From positions 124,001 to 188,000 of the forward strand of contig LIHN01000004.1 in assembly GCA_001314545.1 (NCBI GenBank): a stretch of DNA of 64,000 bases, given 5' to 3'. A program made the translations under genes and the position numbers. Below are positions 1 to 9,981 of this stretch, in pieces. The stretch comes from Bacteroidetes bacterium HLUCCA01 (GTDB lineage: Bacteria; Bacteroidota; Rhodothermia; Balneolales; HLUCCA01). Numbering within the stretch: position 1 is the stretch's first letter; each line of letters starts with the position of its first letter. Under the pieces are notes generated by a model, which saw only the letters and a list, made by a program, of their open reading frames with translations, ran no database searches and was not told the origin of the DNA.

Positions 1-677
1 TTTAGTTTACCCTTGGCCGGTGCAAACGACTTAATCCGGTTTTCATTCCCCTCGATGAGGCGTTTGATGTTACCGTGATGCTTGACCACAATGGTGAGGG
101 CAATAACCGTACTGATAACCATCAGGCTTCCATCAATTTCAGTGTAACCAAAAGCATAGCGCAGGCTGATCAGGAAAATGGGGTAGCTGATGGACGCAAC
201 TATGGATGCCAGGGAAACATACCTGCTGCTGAACAATACAATAAGAAAGATGATTATGGCGAGGGATATGGAAATGGGTTCTATGCCGTACAGCATTCCG
301 GCTGCCGTTATTACACCTTTCCCGCCTTTGAACCCGGCATACAGCGGATACATGTGCCCGAGTACGGCCGAGAGCCCTGCCACTACACGGACCGATGCGT
401 CGATTTCCCAGACACCGAAGAGAACCTCCGGCATCTCACCCAGGGCAAATCCAAGCTGACTGATATAGAAAGCAGCCACAAAACCCTTCCCCAGATCAAC
501 CAGTGCAACAACGGATCCGGCCTTCCAGCCAAGAACACGAAACGTGTTGGTAGCCCCTGCATTTCCGCTTCCGTGGTCCCGTATATCAACGCCTTTGGTC
601 AGTTTTCCGATCCAGACCGACGAGGGTATGGATCCAATCAGATAACTTAAAACAATGATGACGATGAATGAGAGCAA
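1..677 (-). CDS. plsY: Acyl-phosphate:glycerol-3-phosphate acyltransferase PlsY (3' end cut by window edge)
   Basis: PlsY transfers an acyl group from acyl-phosphate to glycerol-3-phosphate in the inner membrane, the first step of phospholipid synthesis. Read on the minus strand, about 225 codons lie in the window. The N-terminal hydrophobic helix ends in GSIPSSVWIG, followed by the family motif GSGNAGATN and, later, GHMYPLYAGFKGGKG. The C-terminal part reads KHHGNIKRLIEGNENRIK, the usual PlsY tail, so only a few residues can be missing beyond position 1. No ATG fits. A TTG at 677 lies a few bases after AAAAGGA and is the likely start. The family is usually about 200 residues, so this copy has a slightly long basic tail. 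Identification is strong; the exact start is less sure. Confidence 0.9.
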   Translation of the reverse strand, partial: MLSFIVIIVLSYLIGSIPSSVWIGKLTKGVDIRDHGSGNAGATNTFRVLGWKAGSVVALVDLGKGFVAAFYISQLGFALGEMPEVLFGVWEIDASVRVVAGLSAVLGHMYPLYAGFKGGKGVITAAGMLYGIEPISISLAIIIFLIVLFSSRYVSLASIVASISYPIFLISLRYAFGYTEIDGSLMVISTVIALTIVVKHHGNIKRLIEGNENRIKSFAPAKGKL

Positions 678-788
678 AGCGGATCCTTTTCGTTCTACTG
701 ATGATGGTTTAAATGTGCAGTAAATTCTGTACCAATTATACGGAATTTTCCTGACATCCGTCAGTAGCCGGCAGGGCAGGTACTTGTG

Positions 789-1670
789 TTACAGGTGCCG
801 TTCGGCGTGGTAGGATGAGCGTACAAGCGGACCACTTTCCACATGCTCAATGCCCTTAGCTTCACCAATCCGCTTATATTCAGCAAAAACATCAGGATGA
901 ATCCACTCTTTAACGGGGAGGTGCATCTTGGTAGGCTGCATGTATTGTCCGATGGTGAGCACATCCACACCCGCTTCAACCACATCGTCCATCAGCTGGT
1001 ATACTTCGTCTCTGGTCTCACCCAGACCTACCATGATACCGGTTTTGGTTCGCAGGCCCTGGTCTTTGCATCGACGCAGAAGCTCCAGTGAACGATGGTA
1101 CTTGGCCTGTGGCCGTACAATGCGGTACAGGGACGGGACGGTTTCCAGGTTGTGATTCAGAACCTCCGGTCGGGCGTCTACAACAATCTGCAACGCTTCC
1201 CAGACTCCACGGAAATCAGGAATGAGTACTTCAATAGTTACTCCTTCAATTTCTTCACGCAATCGTTTCAGCGTTTCTGCAAATATGGGTGCTCCGCCGT
1301 CTTTTCGCTCATCACGGTTCACGGAGGTAATCACCACGTGCTTGAGATTCATAAGCCGGGCGGCCTTGGCCACACGGTTGGGCTCGTCCCAGTCAAGACC
1401 CTGTACCGGTCGACCCGTTTTAATGGCACAAAACCCGCATGAACGGGTACATACATCGCCCAGAATCATAAAAGTAGCCGTGCCGGCACCCCAGCACTCA
1501 CCCATATTCGGGCACCGGGCTTCACCGCAGACCGTATTAAGCTTGTAATCACGGATGATATCGGCCACCTCGCGAAAGGTTTTGCCGGTGGGAAGCTTGA
1601 CCCGCAGCCAGTCCGGCCGGCGGGATGTTTCTTTAGTTTGGGAGGGTATTACGTCGAGTTCTTTAATCAT
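789..1670 (-). CDS. lipA: Lipoyl synthase LipA
   Basis: LipA is a radical-SAM enzyme that inserts two sulfurs into the octanoyl chain on lipoyl domains. The product is 293 residues from the ATG at 1670; a TTG three codons upstream is possible but less likely. The auxiliary 4Fe-4S cluster motif CX4CX5C is at C48, C53 and C59. The radical-SAM motif CX3CX2C is at C74, C78 and C81 (CTRSCGFC). The C-terminal RSSYHAE holds the conserved serine ligand of the auxiliary cluster. It follows lipB after a 20 bp gap on the same strand, so the two probably form one transcript. lipB makes its substrate and lpdA, just upstream, belongs to the complexes that use lipoate. Confidence 0.97.
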   Translation of the reverse strand: MIKELDVIPSQTKETSRRPDWLRVKLPTGKTFREVADIIRDYKLNTVCGEARCPNMGECWGAGTATFMILGDVCTRSCGFCAIKTGRPVQGLDWDEPNRVAKAARLMNLKHVVITSVNRDERKDGGAPIFAETLKRLREEIEGVTIEVLIPDFRGVWEALQIVVDARPEVLNHNLETVPSLYRIVRPQAKYHRSLELLRRCKDQGLRTKTGIMVGLGETRDEVYQLMDDVVEAGVDVLTIGQYMQPTKMHLPVKEWIHPDVFAEYKRIGEAKGIEHVESGPLVRSSYHAERHL

Positions 1671-1690
1671 AGTTAACAAATATACGGAAT

Positions 1691-2584
1691 TTAGTGGGAT
1701 GTGGGCAGGGCAGGCCGACCTTCTTTGCGAATGATAACCGCCCCGAAAAGGTCCTGGAAATGATGGAGGATGCGATCTTTGACTTCTTCTTCATCAACTG
1801 GACGACCAAGTTGCTCTGACAGACTCGTAACGGCCTTATCGGTAATACCACAGGGTACAATGTGGCCGAAATAGTCGAGGCTGGTATTTACGTTGAGCGC
1901 GAAACCGTGCATGGTGACCCAGCGGGAACAGCGTATCCCGAAGGCACAGATTTTGGCGTCACCCACCCAGACTCCGGTCAGTTTATCGATACGCCCCGCT
2001 TTTAGACCATAGTCTGCACAAACACGAATAATCGTTTCCTCGAGATAACGCAAGTATTTATGGATATCGGTGAAGTAACGATCCAGGTCGAGAATGGGGT
2101 ACCCGACAATCTGTCCCGGACCATGATAGGTGATATCGCCCCCACGGTCGATTTTCACATAGGTAGCCTGCAGCGACTCCAGCTCTTCATCGGTTTTGAG
2201 CAGATGAGAGGGATCTCCGCTCTTTCCCAGGGTGTACACATGCGGATGTTCAACCAGCAGCAACACGTCCGGGGAGGGTTCATTAGTCAATCCGGAAAGC
2301 AGGGGCTGTTCCTCTTGTGCAGATACCTTCAGCTTGCCTTCCGGTCGGGGCTGCAGGGTGGGTGTGGGCCCGACCATCGGTGAGGCCTGTTCCTGCACAT
2401 GAGGACGGGGTTCCGTTTCCAGCGCTGCAGTTGACGAATCGTGCTTCCGACCGTTGATATGCGCTTTTTTTTCTGCTGCGCGATGCAGTTTTTCCTCAAT
2501 GAGGCGCTGCTGAATGGCCGCCTGCAGGTCCCAGGTTTCGCGGTAGGGTGCCCGACCAAGATCATAACAGAAAATGGTATTCAT
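1691..2584 (-). CDS. lipB: Octanoyltransferase LipB with a large internal insertion
   Basis: LipB moves octanoate from acyl carrier protein to lipoyl domains. Recognisable parts are [32 protein letters not shown], the catalytic-lysine region [11 protein letters not shown] (K211) and the active-site cysteine C245 in [13 protein letters not shown]. At 297 residues it is longer than the usual 210-250. The extra length is one block, roughly residues 35-103 (positions 2276-2482), between the first helix and the first core strand. The block is rich in Pro, Gln, Glu and Ser and looks disordered. The reading frame is intact through it and all core motifs are present, so the enzyme should be active. 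The start ATG is clear. A terminator lies just upstream, so lipB-lipA need their own promoter. Confidence 0.95.
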   Translation of the reverse strand: MNTIFCYDLGRAPYRETWDLQAAIQQRLIEEKLHRAAEKKAHINGRKHDSSTAALETEPRPHVQEQASPMVGPTPTLQPRPEGKLKVSAQEEQPLLSGLTNEPSPDVLLLVEHPHVYTLGKSGDPSHLLKTDEELESLQATYVKIDRGGDITYHGPGQIVGYPILDLDRYFTDIHKYLRYLEETIIRVCADYGLKAGRIDKLTGVWVGDAKICAFGIRCSRWVTMHGFALNVNTSLDYFGHIVPCGITDKAVTSLSEQLGRPVDEEEVKDRILHHFQDLFGAVIIRKEGRPALPTSH

Positions 2585-2598
2585 GGCTCTGGCTGCAG

Positions 2599-2626
2599 AA
2601 AAAAAACGCCCGGCAGATGCCGGGCG
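2599..2626 (-). terminator. Rho-independent terminator of lpdA
   Basis: A perfect 8 bp GC stem (2607-2614 with 2619-2626) has a 4-base loop. On the minus strand it is followed by eight T (A-tract 2599-2606). It lies between the lpdA stop and the lipB start and separates the two transcripts. Confidence 0.9.
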
Positions 2627-2683
2627 ATGATAGTACGATATACCGGCGTGCCCCGTCGCTAAACGGTCTACGCTCTGAAACCC

Positions 2684-4105
2684 TTACTTTTTCTTGACGG
2701 GCGTGCCAAGGTGAACGCCTTCGTTGTAGGCTTCAGCCACTGCTTCCATAACCGCCTCGGAGAGTGTGGGATGAGGATGCACCGCTGCAATTATCTCATG
2801 ACCGGTGGTTTCCAGTTCACGGGCAACAACCGCCTCGGCAATCATATCCGTCACCGAGTGACCAATCATATGACAGCCCAGCCACTCCCCGTACTTGGCA
2901 TCAAAAACGACTTTTACAAAGCCTTCTGTGTGGCCGGCAGCCTGCGCCTTGCCGTTCGGCATGAAGGGAAACTTACCTACAATGATGTCATAGCCTGCTT
3001 CTTTTGCCGCTTTCTCCGTCATACCAACCGAAGCTACCTCGGGCTTACAGTAGGTACATCCGGGGATGTTATCGTATCGGACCGGCTTGGGATTATGGCC
3101 GGCCAGTTTTTCAATACAGCGAAGCGCTTCATGTGAGGCTTTGTGGGCCAGCCAGGGGGCGCCGGCAACATCACCGATGGCGTATATTCCCTTAACCGAA
3201 GTCTCATAGGTTACCTTGTCGGCTACAATAGCTCCTTTCTCGGTTTTAACGCCAATTTTTTCAAGTCCGAGGTTTTCAATATTGCCTACTACACCCACGG
3301 CGCTGAGTACTACATCGGTCTCAAGAGTCTCGGTTCCTTTTGGCGTCTTGACCGTCACAACAACGTTCTTGCCTTTCTTCTCCACCTTCTCAACGGTGCT
3401 CTCCAGCATGAGCTTATAACCGGCCCGCTTGTAGATTTTGCCAAGCTCCTTGCCAATTTCCTCGTCTTCAATGGGAACCAGAGTCTTCTGCATTTCAACG
3501 ATGGTTACCTCGGTACCCAGGGTCTTGTAGAAATAGGCAAACTCAACGCCAATGGCGCCGGCCCCAACAATGACCATGCGTTTGGGCTGATTTTCCAGCT
3601 TCATCGCACGTTCCGAATTAATGATAGTCTCACCGTCAAACTTAAGATTCGGGAGCTCCCGGCTTCGGGCACCGGTTGCAATGATGAAATGTTTGGCCTT
3701 GACGGTTTCAACGGTTTTACCATCGCCGTCTGTTACGGCAAGTTCTTTGGCTGATGTAAACGCACCATGACCCATGATCACATCGATCTTATTGGTCTTC
3801 ATCAGAAACTGAATACCCTTACTCTGCTTGTCGGCCACACCGCGACTTCGTTTGATGATTTTATCGAAATCGGCTTTGACCTCACTCACGGTAAAGCCAA
3901 ATTCCTCGGCATGCTTCAGGTTATCCAGTGTTTCGGCCGATTTAAGCAGGGCCTTGGTTGGAATACATCCGATGTTCAGACACACGCCACCCAGATCTCT
4001 TTTTTCAATAATTGCGGTTTTAAATCCTAATTGCGAGGCACGGATGGCGGCAACATAGCCACCAGGACCACTACCTATCACGCAAACATCAACTTCTTTA
4101 GCCAT
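2684..4105 (-). CDS. lpdA: Dihydrolipoyl dehydrogenase (E3)
   Basis: This FAD enzyme re-oxidises dihydrolipoamide in pyruvate, 2-oxoglutarate and branched-chain dehydrogenases and in the glycine cleavage system, reducing NAD+. It is 473 residues, the normal size. It has an N-terminal FAD-binding GSGPGG at about residues 11-16, the redox disulfide C42/C47 in GGVCLNIGCIPTK, an NAD-binding GAGAIGVEF, a second FAD motif AIGDV, and the C-terminal catalytic HPHPTLSEA (His-Glu pair). It is transcribed alone: its own terminator lies downstream and a 245 bp gap upstream. The two lipoate genes follow on the same strand. No E1 or E2 genes are nearby, so it may serve several complexes. Confidence 0.97.
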   Translation of the reverse strand: MAKEVDVCVIGSGPGGYVAAIRASQLGFKTAIIEKRDLGGVCLNIGCIPTKALLKSAETLDNLKHAEEFGFTVSEVKADFDKIIKRSRGVADKQSKGIQFLMKTNKIDVIMGHGAFTSAKELAVTDGDGKTVETVKAKHFIIATGARSRELPNLKFDGETIINSERAMKLENQPKRMVIVGAGAIGVEFAYFYKTLGTEVTIVEMQKTLVPIEDEEIGKELGKIYKRAGYKLMLESTVEKVEKKGKNVVVTVKTPKGTETLETDVVLSAVGVVGNIENLGLEKIGVKTEKGAIVADKVTYETSVKGIYAIGDVAGAPWLAHKASHEALRCIEKLAGHNPKPVRYDNIPGCTYCKPEVASVGMTEKAAKEAGYDIIVGKFPFMPNGKAQAAGHTEGFVKVVFDAKYGEWLGCHMIGHSVTDMIAEAVVARELETTGHEIIAAVHPHPTLSEAVMEAVAEAYNEGVHLGTPVKKK

Positions 4106-4285
4106 AATAATGATTTTGTAAGGGATTATACTGTTTTGTGGAGGAGGGAGGCTTCGCAGTTAAACGGTTAACGCAAAACATTCCTGAAAATAGTCTGGTC
4201 GAAAATACGGATTATCCGCCACTTTTTTAAATAACTGAACCCATGCGGCGATGGTGCTAACCTGCTGTTATTTTTTTGCCTACAC

Positions 4286-4316
4286 AAAAAAGCCCGGCTC
4301 CGGGACCAGGCTTTTT
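4286..4316 (-). terminator. Terminator of metK (T-tracts on both strands)
   Basis: A hairpin, GCCCGG paired with CCAGGC with one C/A mismatch, is flanked by six A and five T. It can work in both directions but lies 35 bp after the metK stop, so it most likely ends metK. Confidence 0.75.
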
Positions 4317-4350
4317 CAGGTTTTAATAGTCCGGTACCGACAAGGTCGGA

Positions 4351-5484
4351 TTACAGACGGGCCTTGAGGGTGTCTGCGTAATCGAGCTGCTCCCAGGGAA
4401 ATTCGGGTCGACCAAAATGGCCGTAGGCCGCGGTATTCCGGAAGATGGGTTTGCGCAGGTCGAAGCGCTTGATAATGGAAGCCGGCTTGCAGTCAAAAAC
4501 TTCGCTAACCAGTTCCGCCAGTTCAGCGTCAGATTTTGTACCGGTTCCGTAGGTATTCACGTTGACGGAAACGGGCTCAGCAACGCCGATGGCATAGGCC
4601 AGCTGCACCAGGGCACGCTCGGCCAGACCGGCAGCAACCAGGTTTTTGGCAATATGGCGGGCTGCATATGCCGCGCTGCGATCTACTTTAGTAGCATCTT
4701 TACCCGAAAAAGCTCCACCGCCATGAGCACCGTGTCCGCCATAGGTATCTACAATGATTTTTCGACCGGTCAGACCCGTATCACCGTGTGGACCACCAAT
4801 CACAAATTTTCCGGTAGGGTTAACGTGTACGATGGTTTTCTCATCCATCATTCCCTCAGGAACAACACGCGGGAAGAGATGTTTGACGATATCTTCCCTG
4901 ATTTTGTCCTGACTTACGCCATCATCGTGCTGGGTGGAAACCACGATGGTATGTACCCGGACCGGCTTGCCGTCCTCATCGTACTCAACCGTCACCTGGC
5001 TTTTGCTGTCCGGAGCCAGATAGGGCATCAGGTCGGTATTTTTCCGGATATTCGCCAGTTCACGGACAAGATCGTGCGAGAGCTGGATGCTCAGCGGCAT
5101 CAGGTTTTCCGTTTCGGTACACGCATAACCAAACATCATACCCTGGTCGCCGGCTCCTTCAACATCAACGCCCTGGGCAATATCAGGACTCTGTTGGTGG
5201 ATGGTAACCATTACCCCGCAGGAATCCGCATCAAAGCGGTAGGTAGATTTTGTGTAACCGATCTGACGGATAACATCCCGTACAATTTCCTGTACATCGA
5301 TGTAGGCATCGGTAGTAACTTCTCCGGAAACGACCGCAAGACCCGTTGTTACGAGTGTTTCAACGGCTACGCGGGATTTGGGATCCTTCTCGAGCAGGGC
5401 ATCCAGAATGGCATCGGATATTTGATCGGAGACTTTGTCGGGATGCCCTTCTGATACGGACTCGGAGGTAAACAGATGTTTCAT
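4351..5484 (-). CDS. metK: S-adenosylmethionine synthetase
   Basis: MetK makes S-adenosylmethionine from methionine and ATP. The 377 residues begin with the family N-terminus [20 protein letters not shown] (methionine- and metal-binding). They continue with [12 protein letters not shown], the P-loop-like [19 protein letters not shown], and the C-terminal [11 protein letters not shown]. Length and motifs are normal, perhaps slightly short of the usual 385-400. It stands 99 bp downstream of ruvB on the same strand and has its own terminator. I saw no SAM riboswitch in the short upstream gap. The product also feeds LipA, a SAM-dependent enzyme encoded nearby. Confidence 0.97.
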   Translation of the reverse strand: MKHLFTSESVSEGHPDKVSDQISDAILDALLEKDPKSRVAVETLVTTGLAVVSGEVTTDAYIDVQEIVRDVIRQIGYTKSTYRFDADSCGVMVTIHQQSPDIAQGVDVEGAGDQGMMFGYACTETENLMPLSIQLSHDLVRELANIRKNTDLMPYLAPDSKSQVTVEYDEDGKPVRVHTIVVSTQHDDGVSQDKIREDIVKHLFPRVVPEGMMDEKTIVHVNPTGKFVIGGPHGDTGLTGRKIIVDTYGGHGAHGGGAFSGKDATKVDRSAAYAARHIAKNLVAAGLAERALVQLAYAIGVAEPVSVNVNTYGTGTKSDAELAELVSEVFDCKPASIIKRFDLRKPIFRNTAAYGHFGRPEFPWEQLDYADTLKARL

Positions 5485-5583
5485 TAAGCACGCAGATGAT
5501 TAAGTGATAAATAAATTCAATTTTTAGCCTCGAAAAATACGCATTTTTTCTGATAATATCCTGATGTATGGCGTGGGTGAGAG

Positions 5584-6615
5584 CTAGTTGGGATCATCCG
5601 GCTCATCGAACAAACTGGTTGCGGTTCCCGGCATTTTAATCCCCAGATAACGGTAAGCTTTGGGTGCGGGAATGCGACCTTTCGGGGTTCGCTGCAGGAA
5701 GCCTTCCTGGATGAGGTAAGGTTCGTAGACCTCCTCGATAGTTCCCTTGTCTTCACCAACGGCCACAGCAAGGGTGCCCAGCCCCGTGGGTTTGCCGCCA
5801 AACGTGTTGACCAGAGCATGCAAAATTCGCTGATCCATGTCATCAAGGCCTTGATTATCTACATCCAGAGCATTCAGCGCCTTATCAGCTATACGGTCAT
5901 CAATGGCCTGAAGTCCCTCAACTTCGGCAAAATCGCGGGTTCGACGCAGCAACCGGTTCACGATTCGAGGTGTGCCCCGGCTGCGTCTGGCAATTTCGTA
6001 GGAGCCCCTGGTAGTAATGTCGAAGCCGAGGATGCCTGAGGTACGTTCGGCTATCTGCTGCAGGGTCTCGGTTTCGTAGTAATCCAGGCGCAGGTCAATT
6101 CCAAAGCGCGCACGAAGCGGAGCCGTAAGCAAGCCTTTACGGGTTGTGGCGCCAACCAGTGTAAATTTGCGGAGCTCTATTTGCACACTACGTGCATTCG
6201 GACCGGAATCGATGATGATGTCAAGCTTGTAATCCTCCATAGCGGAATACAGGTATTCCTCTACCACCGGATTCAGACGGTGAATTTCATCGATAAACAA
6301 GACATCGCCTTCATCCAGCGAAGTCAGCAATCCGGCAAGGTCGCCCGGTTTTTCGAGTACAGGACCGGTTGTGGCCTTGAAGCTTACTCCCATTTCATTG
6401 GCGATGATGGCGGCGAGGGTGGTTTTGCCCAGTCCCGGCGGACCGGATAGCAGTACATGGTCCAGCGCTTCACCGCGCATTCCGGCTGCTTTTATAAAGA
6501 TCTGCAGGTTGTCAACCAGCTTTCGCTGACCTACGAAATCGTCCAGGCGCAGCGGTCGTACAGTTTGCTCGAAAGCCTGTTCTTTATCAGATGGATTCAG
6601 TAACGGGTTGTTCAA
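5584..6615 (-). CDS. ruvB: Holliday junction branch-migration helicase RuvB
   Basis: RuvB is the hexameric AAA+ motor that, with RuvA, drives Holliday junction branch migration. The 343 residues have Walker [12 protein letters not shown], Walker B DEIH, sensor 1 in VGATTR, an arginine finger region RARFGIDL, and a C-terminal winged helix ending in [13 protein letters not shown]. Only a TTG at 6615 can start it: an in-frame stop lies five codons upstream and no ATG precedes the conserved NPLLNPSD block. ruvA and ruvC are not in the window. A divergent 234 bp region separates it from ppk1. Confidence 0.96.
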   Translation of the reverse strand: MNNPLLNPSDKEQAFEQTVRPLRLDDFVGQRKLVDNLQIFIKAAGMRGEALDHVLLSGPPGLGKTTLAAIIANEMGVSFKATTGPVLEKPGDLAGLLTSLDEGDVLFIDEIHRLNPVVEEYLYSAMEDYKLDIIIDSGPNARSVQIELRKFTLVGATTRKGLLTAPLRARFGIDLRLDYYETETLQQIAERTSGILGFDITTRGSYEIARRSRGTPRIVNRLLRRTRDFAEVEGLQAIDDRIADKALNALDVDNQGLDDMDQRILHALVNTFGGKPTGLGTLAVAVGEDKGTIEEVYEPYLIQEGFLQRTPKGRIPAPKAYRYLGIKMPGTATSLFDEPDDPN

Positions 6616-6849
6616 GGCAGTGCGGTTTTAGTGACGTTGTGTTCACATAGAATATACATATCAAGATGTGAGAAAACGTTATTACTTTGGTAATTCAGTC
6701 TTTTATATACTACAGTCAGCGGCAAGCCCTCCCCTCGCCGGGTGGTCCGTAGATTTTTGAATGGGCTTCTGCAAAAATCAGTGAAGAGCCTGTGGAGATT
6801 ATAAACCCGGGTATACAAAAACCATGAGAGCAACGTCAATAATACAACC

Positions 6850-9057
6850 ATGAGTACGCCAGAGAATGATGGATTTAACGAAGTTACCAAACGGGAAACC
6901 CGGGTTGGAGTACGAATGCTGCAGTCTTTTGATCCCCCACCCCGACCTGACCCTGACGCTGAACAGTTTGCCAATTATGAGCTGAGCTGGCTTAAGTTTA
7001 ACTGGCGGGTGCTGCACCAGGCAACCGATAGCCAAAACCCGTTGCTTGAACGGGTCAAATTTATCGGAATCGTGAAAAGTAATCTGGATGAATTCTTCCA
7101 GAAGCGTGTGGGCGGACTTAAACGACAGCTGGATGCTGATATCGGCAGTTTGTCTATGGACGGGATGATGCCCGCTGATCAGCTTGAAGCCATTCATGAA
7201 GAGGTGAAAAAAATGATTTCACGGGTTCGGGAAGTTTTCTTTGAAGAACTGGTTCCCGAAATGGAAACCCAGGGTATCCGGTTTTCATCCTATGAAGAGC
7301 TGACGGAGAAGCAAAAGACTAAAATGGACCGGTATTTCGATGAGCAGTTATACCCCATTCTGACGCCGTTGGTCATAGACCATGCCCATCCGTTTCCTTT
7401 TATCTCCAATAAGAGTCGGTCATTTGCCGTGGAGCTTCGAGACACCGAAACAGGCGAACCGGTTTTTGCACGGGTAAAAATTCCGGGTAATCGTCCGCGA
7501 TGGCTTACCGTCTCAAGGGGTAAAAAAGGCGTTACGCTGCTGCTCATTGACGACCTCCTTCGTGAAAAAATTCACCGGCTTTTCCCGGGTGCGCGTATTG
7601 TTTCGGCCCACGTTTTTCGTATTACCCGAAATGCCGATGTGGCACGCAATGAGGAAGAAGCTGACGACCTGCTCGAAATGATTGAAGAGGAGCTTCGGGA
7701 GCGGAAATTCGCGGCCGTTGTCAGGCTGGAGGCAGAGAGCTCAATGACCGACTCCATCCGTAAAATGCTCATGGAACGGCTGGGGGTAGGCAAAAATGAT
7801 ATCTATAAAGTTGAAGGGGCAATCGGACTGGCCGATGCGGTTGAACTTTACAAATTAAAGGGATTTGATCATCTCCGATTTTCTTCATGGGTTCCGGTGG
7901 TTCACCCGGAGCTTCGCAGGGATGTTGCCGGGGATGATATTTTTTCCACCATTCGCAAGCAGGACTTGCTGGTTCATCACCCTTATCACAGCTTTGCCAC
8001 CTCCGTACAGCGGTTTGTGGAAGAGGCCGCAGCCGATCCTTCGGTTCTGGCCATCAAGCAAACCCTGTACCGTACCTCCCGTGACTCCCCGCTGATGCAT
8101 GCGCTGATGCGGGCAGCCGAAGACGGAAAGCAGGTTGCCGTTCTAATCGAACTTAAAGCCCGGTTTGACGAGGAGCGGAATATGGAATGGGCTCAGCGAC
8201 TTGAGCAGGCCGGTGTGCACGTTGCTTATGGAATTGCCGGGCTGAAAATTCACAGCAAGATGACCATTGTTGTCCGGCAGGAAGGAACCAGGCTTCAGCG
8301 CTATGCGCATATCGGCACGGGAAATTACCACCCGGATACGGCTCAGTTATATGAAGACCTTGGTCTGTTTACTGCCAGGGAAGATCTCACGGCTGATGTG
8401 TCTGATCTCTTCAATTTTCTGACCGGATTCGCCCCGATGCAGTCGTACCGGAAGCTGTTGGTTGCACCACGCTACATGCGTAACCACATCACCGGGATGA
8501 TACAGTTCGAAGCGGCGCAGGCGCGCGACGGAAAACCCGCGCAGATAATCATGAAAATGAACAATCTTGAAGATCCGCTTATTATCAAAGAACTTTATGA
8601 AGCAGCTGATGCCGGGGTGGAAATCGACTGCATTGTCCGCAGTGTTTGCAGGTTGAAAACCTCCGGCAGACCCAATATCAGGGTACATTCGGTAATCGGT
8701 CGATTCCTGGAACACTCGCGGTTGTACTATTTTCATGCCGGAGGTGAAAACCGCTACTTCCTCGGATCCGCTGACATGATGCACCGAAATCTGGATGCCC
8801 GGGTTGAAGCACTCACCCCGGTTCTGCAGGAAGATATATGCCGTTACCTTCAGTTGGTGCTGGACAGTTACCTGAACTGCACCCTGCAGCGCTGGCAGCT
8901 GCAGGATGACGGAAGCTATATCGTTAATCCGGTACAAAGCGAAACCAAAGAGGATGTATCCGACAGTGATGTAGACGGCAAATCAGACAGTCGGGAAGTC
9001 GTCACCGCTGAAAAAATCCCCGTTCAGGAATTACTGATGCGATACCACACCCGATAA
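6850..9057 (+). CDS. ppk1: Polyphosphate kinase 1
   Basis: Ppk1 reversibly polymerises the gamma phosphate of ATP into polyphosphate. The 735 residues show the N-terminal domain (YELSWLKFNWRVL and VKSNLDEFFQKRVGGLKRQ), then the two phospholipase-D-like catalytic domains. The phosphorylated histidine is H468 in GLKIHSKM; the second conserved histidine is H622 in FLEHSRLYYF. GTGNYHPDTAQLYEDLGLFT is also typical. An acidic tail of about 45 residues after the core is not conserved in the family. The ATG at 6850 is preceded by no strong ribosome site, which is common in this group. It is a single-gene transcript convergent with the sigma factor downstream. Confidence 0.96.
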   Translation: MSTPENDGFNEVTKRETRVGVRMLQSFDPPPRPDPDAEQFANYELSWLKFNWRVLHQATDSQNPLLERVKFIGIVKSNLDEFFQKRVGGLKRQLDADIGSLSMDGMMPADQLEAIHEEVKKMISRVREVFFEELVPEMETQGIRFSSYEELTEKQKTKMDRYFDEQLYPILTPLVIDHAHPFPFISNKSRSFAVELRDTETGEPVFARVKIPGNRPRWLTVSRGKKGVTLLLIDDLLREKIHRLFPGARIVSAHVFRITRNADVARNEEEADDLLEMIEEELRERKFAAVVRLEAESSMTDSIRKMLMERLGVGKNDIYKVEGAIGLADAVELYKLKGFDHLRFSSWVPVVHPELRRDVAGDDIFSTIRKQDLLVHHPYHSFATSVQRFVEEAAADPSVLAIKQTLYRTSRDSPLMHALMRAAEDGKQVAVLIELKARFDEERNMEWAQRLEQAGVHVAYGIAGLKIHSKMTIVVRQEGTRLQRYAHIGTGNYHPDTAQLYEDLGLFTAREDLTADVSDLFNFLTGFAPMQSYRKLLVAPRYMRNHITGMIQFEAAQARDGKPAQIIMKMNNLEDPLIIKELYEAADAGVEIDCIVRSVCRLKTSGRPNIRVHSVIGRFLEHSRLYYFHAGGENRYFLGSADMMHRNLDARVEALTPVLQEDICRYLQLVLDSYLNCTLQRWQLQDDGSYIVNPVQSETKEDVSDSDVDGKSDSREVVTAEKIPVQELLMRYHTR

Positions 9058-9067
9058 ACCAGTACCA

Positions 9068-9628
9068 TTATGAATCACTAAAAATCCGATAGCGCCGATC
9101 TACACAGTTATAGACAAACTTTCGCAGACGAAATTTCCGGATTGAGATATTGTTCGGTTTTATTCCAAATCGGGCAGCTATCTCTTCGGACGACTTCTCC
9201 GGGTGTTCCACGGTATAACTCAAAAAATTATAGTTGAACTCACTCAGACAGCCCATGCACTCGGCAATTATACGTTGATATTCTTCCAGGTTAATATCGG
9301 ACAGCTGATTGGGTTCAGCCACCTGTGCAAAATAACTCTCATCAGGCTCACACACCTGACTGGACGCACGGAGCAACTTAAAACACTCGTGCCGCAGTAC
9401 GGTGTAAACATAAGCCACCGGATTTCGGGATGGTTTTAATTTGTTGTTTTTGCTTCGCTCAAACAGCACCAGCATGGTTTCCTGTACTGCATCATCTGCG
9501 TCATTTTCAGACACCTGATAGCGATACATCAGATACTGTTTGAGCTTTTTGTGTATGTCTGCGGCCGTTTCGGCTATAACCGGTTCATTACCCTCAATGA
9601 GTGACGCTATAAACCTTTCTATCAGCAT
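9068..9628 (-). CDS. ECF-type RNA polymerase sigma factor
   Basis: This 186-residue protein has sigma-70 region 2 (about residues 25-85: DADDAVQETMLVLFER is the -10-binding helix area, VAYVYTVLRHECFKLLR follows). After a linker it has a region-4 helix-turn-helix (about 150-175: SSEEIAARFGIKPNNISIRKFRLRKFV). The size and two-region layout fit the extracytoplasmic-function class. No anti-sigma gene adjoins it: the neighbours are ppk1 (convergent) and scpA (divergent, 350 bp away). Its signal and regulon cannot be read from this window. The start is a plain ATG about 100 bases behind a good promoter on the same strand. Confidence 0.88.
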   Translation of the reverse strand: MLIERFIASLIEGNEPVIAETAADIHKKLKQYLMYRYQVSENDADDAVQETMLVLFERSKNNKLKPSRNPVAYVYTVLRHECFKLLRASSQVCEPDESYFAQVAEPNQLSDINLEEYQRIIAECMGCLSEFNYNFLSYTVEHPEKSSEEIAARFGIKPNNISIRKFRLRKFVYNCVDRRYRIFSDS

Positions 9629-9654
9629 AGTCGTTATGTTTTTTGTTAATGACC

Positions 9655-9696
9655 TTGGTTGATTCCCCAGCTTAATTCCCCTGGTTGATTCCCCAG
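9655..9696. repeat. Direct repeat upstream of the ECF sigma gene
   Basis: Two near-identical 16-base units (TGGTTGATTCCCCAG core), at 9655-9670 and 9681-9696, are spaced 26 bases apart. They lie in the 5' leader of the sigma gene, between its promoter and start codon. They could be a repeated binding site or leader structure; the function is unknown. Confidence 0.6.
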
Positions 9697-9735
9697 TTTC
9701 ATTCTCCTTCGTCCCCCTTAATTACGAAAGCAGGA

Positions 9736-9766
9736 CTAAAGTAATGGTTGACCACAACTTTGTCAA
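9736..9766 (-). promoter_or_regulatory. Promoter of the ECF sigma gene
   Basis: On the minus strand TTGACA (9761-9766) is followed, 20 bases after its TTG, by TACTTTAG (9736-9743). This closely fits the Bacteroidota form TTG-N19-21-TAnnTTTG. It implies a leader of about 100 bases. The rest of 9629-9981 is AT-rich (especially 9770-9830) with no gene seen. Confidence 0.6.
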
Positions 9767-9981
9767 TACTATAAATTCAATAAATTCAATTATTTATAAA
9801 TATTTTTAAGCTTCACTTACTGTGAATTTTCTGCCGTCACAAAACGGATAAGAACCGAGTGGCAGATAGGGTTAAGTTCCGAAAAAACAGCCATATCAAA
9901 AAAATATTAGTGTTTCCGGAGACGCAGTCTCAACTGTGAAAGTTGTGATTAGTCGGTATATTCGGTAAACCAAAAAAAATC

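Noticed and set aside
4106-4350. Riboswitch or promoter in front of lpdA
   Set aside because: I looked for a TAnnTTTG promoter on the minus strand and for a conserved RNA fold. Only the metK terminator was convincing.
4417-5454. 345-codon plus-strand frame inside metK
   Set aside because: It is fully antisense to a clear metK with intact motifs; long antisense frames are common in GC-balanced conserved genes.
5485-5583. SAM riboswitch upstream of metK
   Set aside because: The 99 bp gap is too short and shows none of the paired helices of a SAM-type riboswitch.
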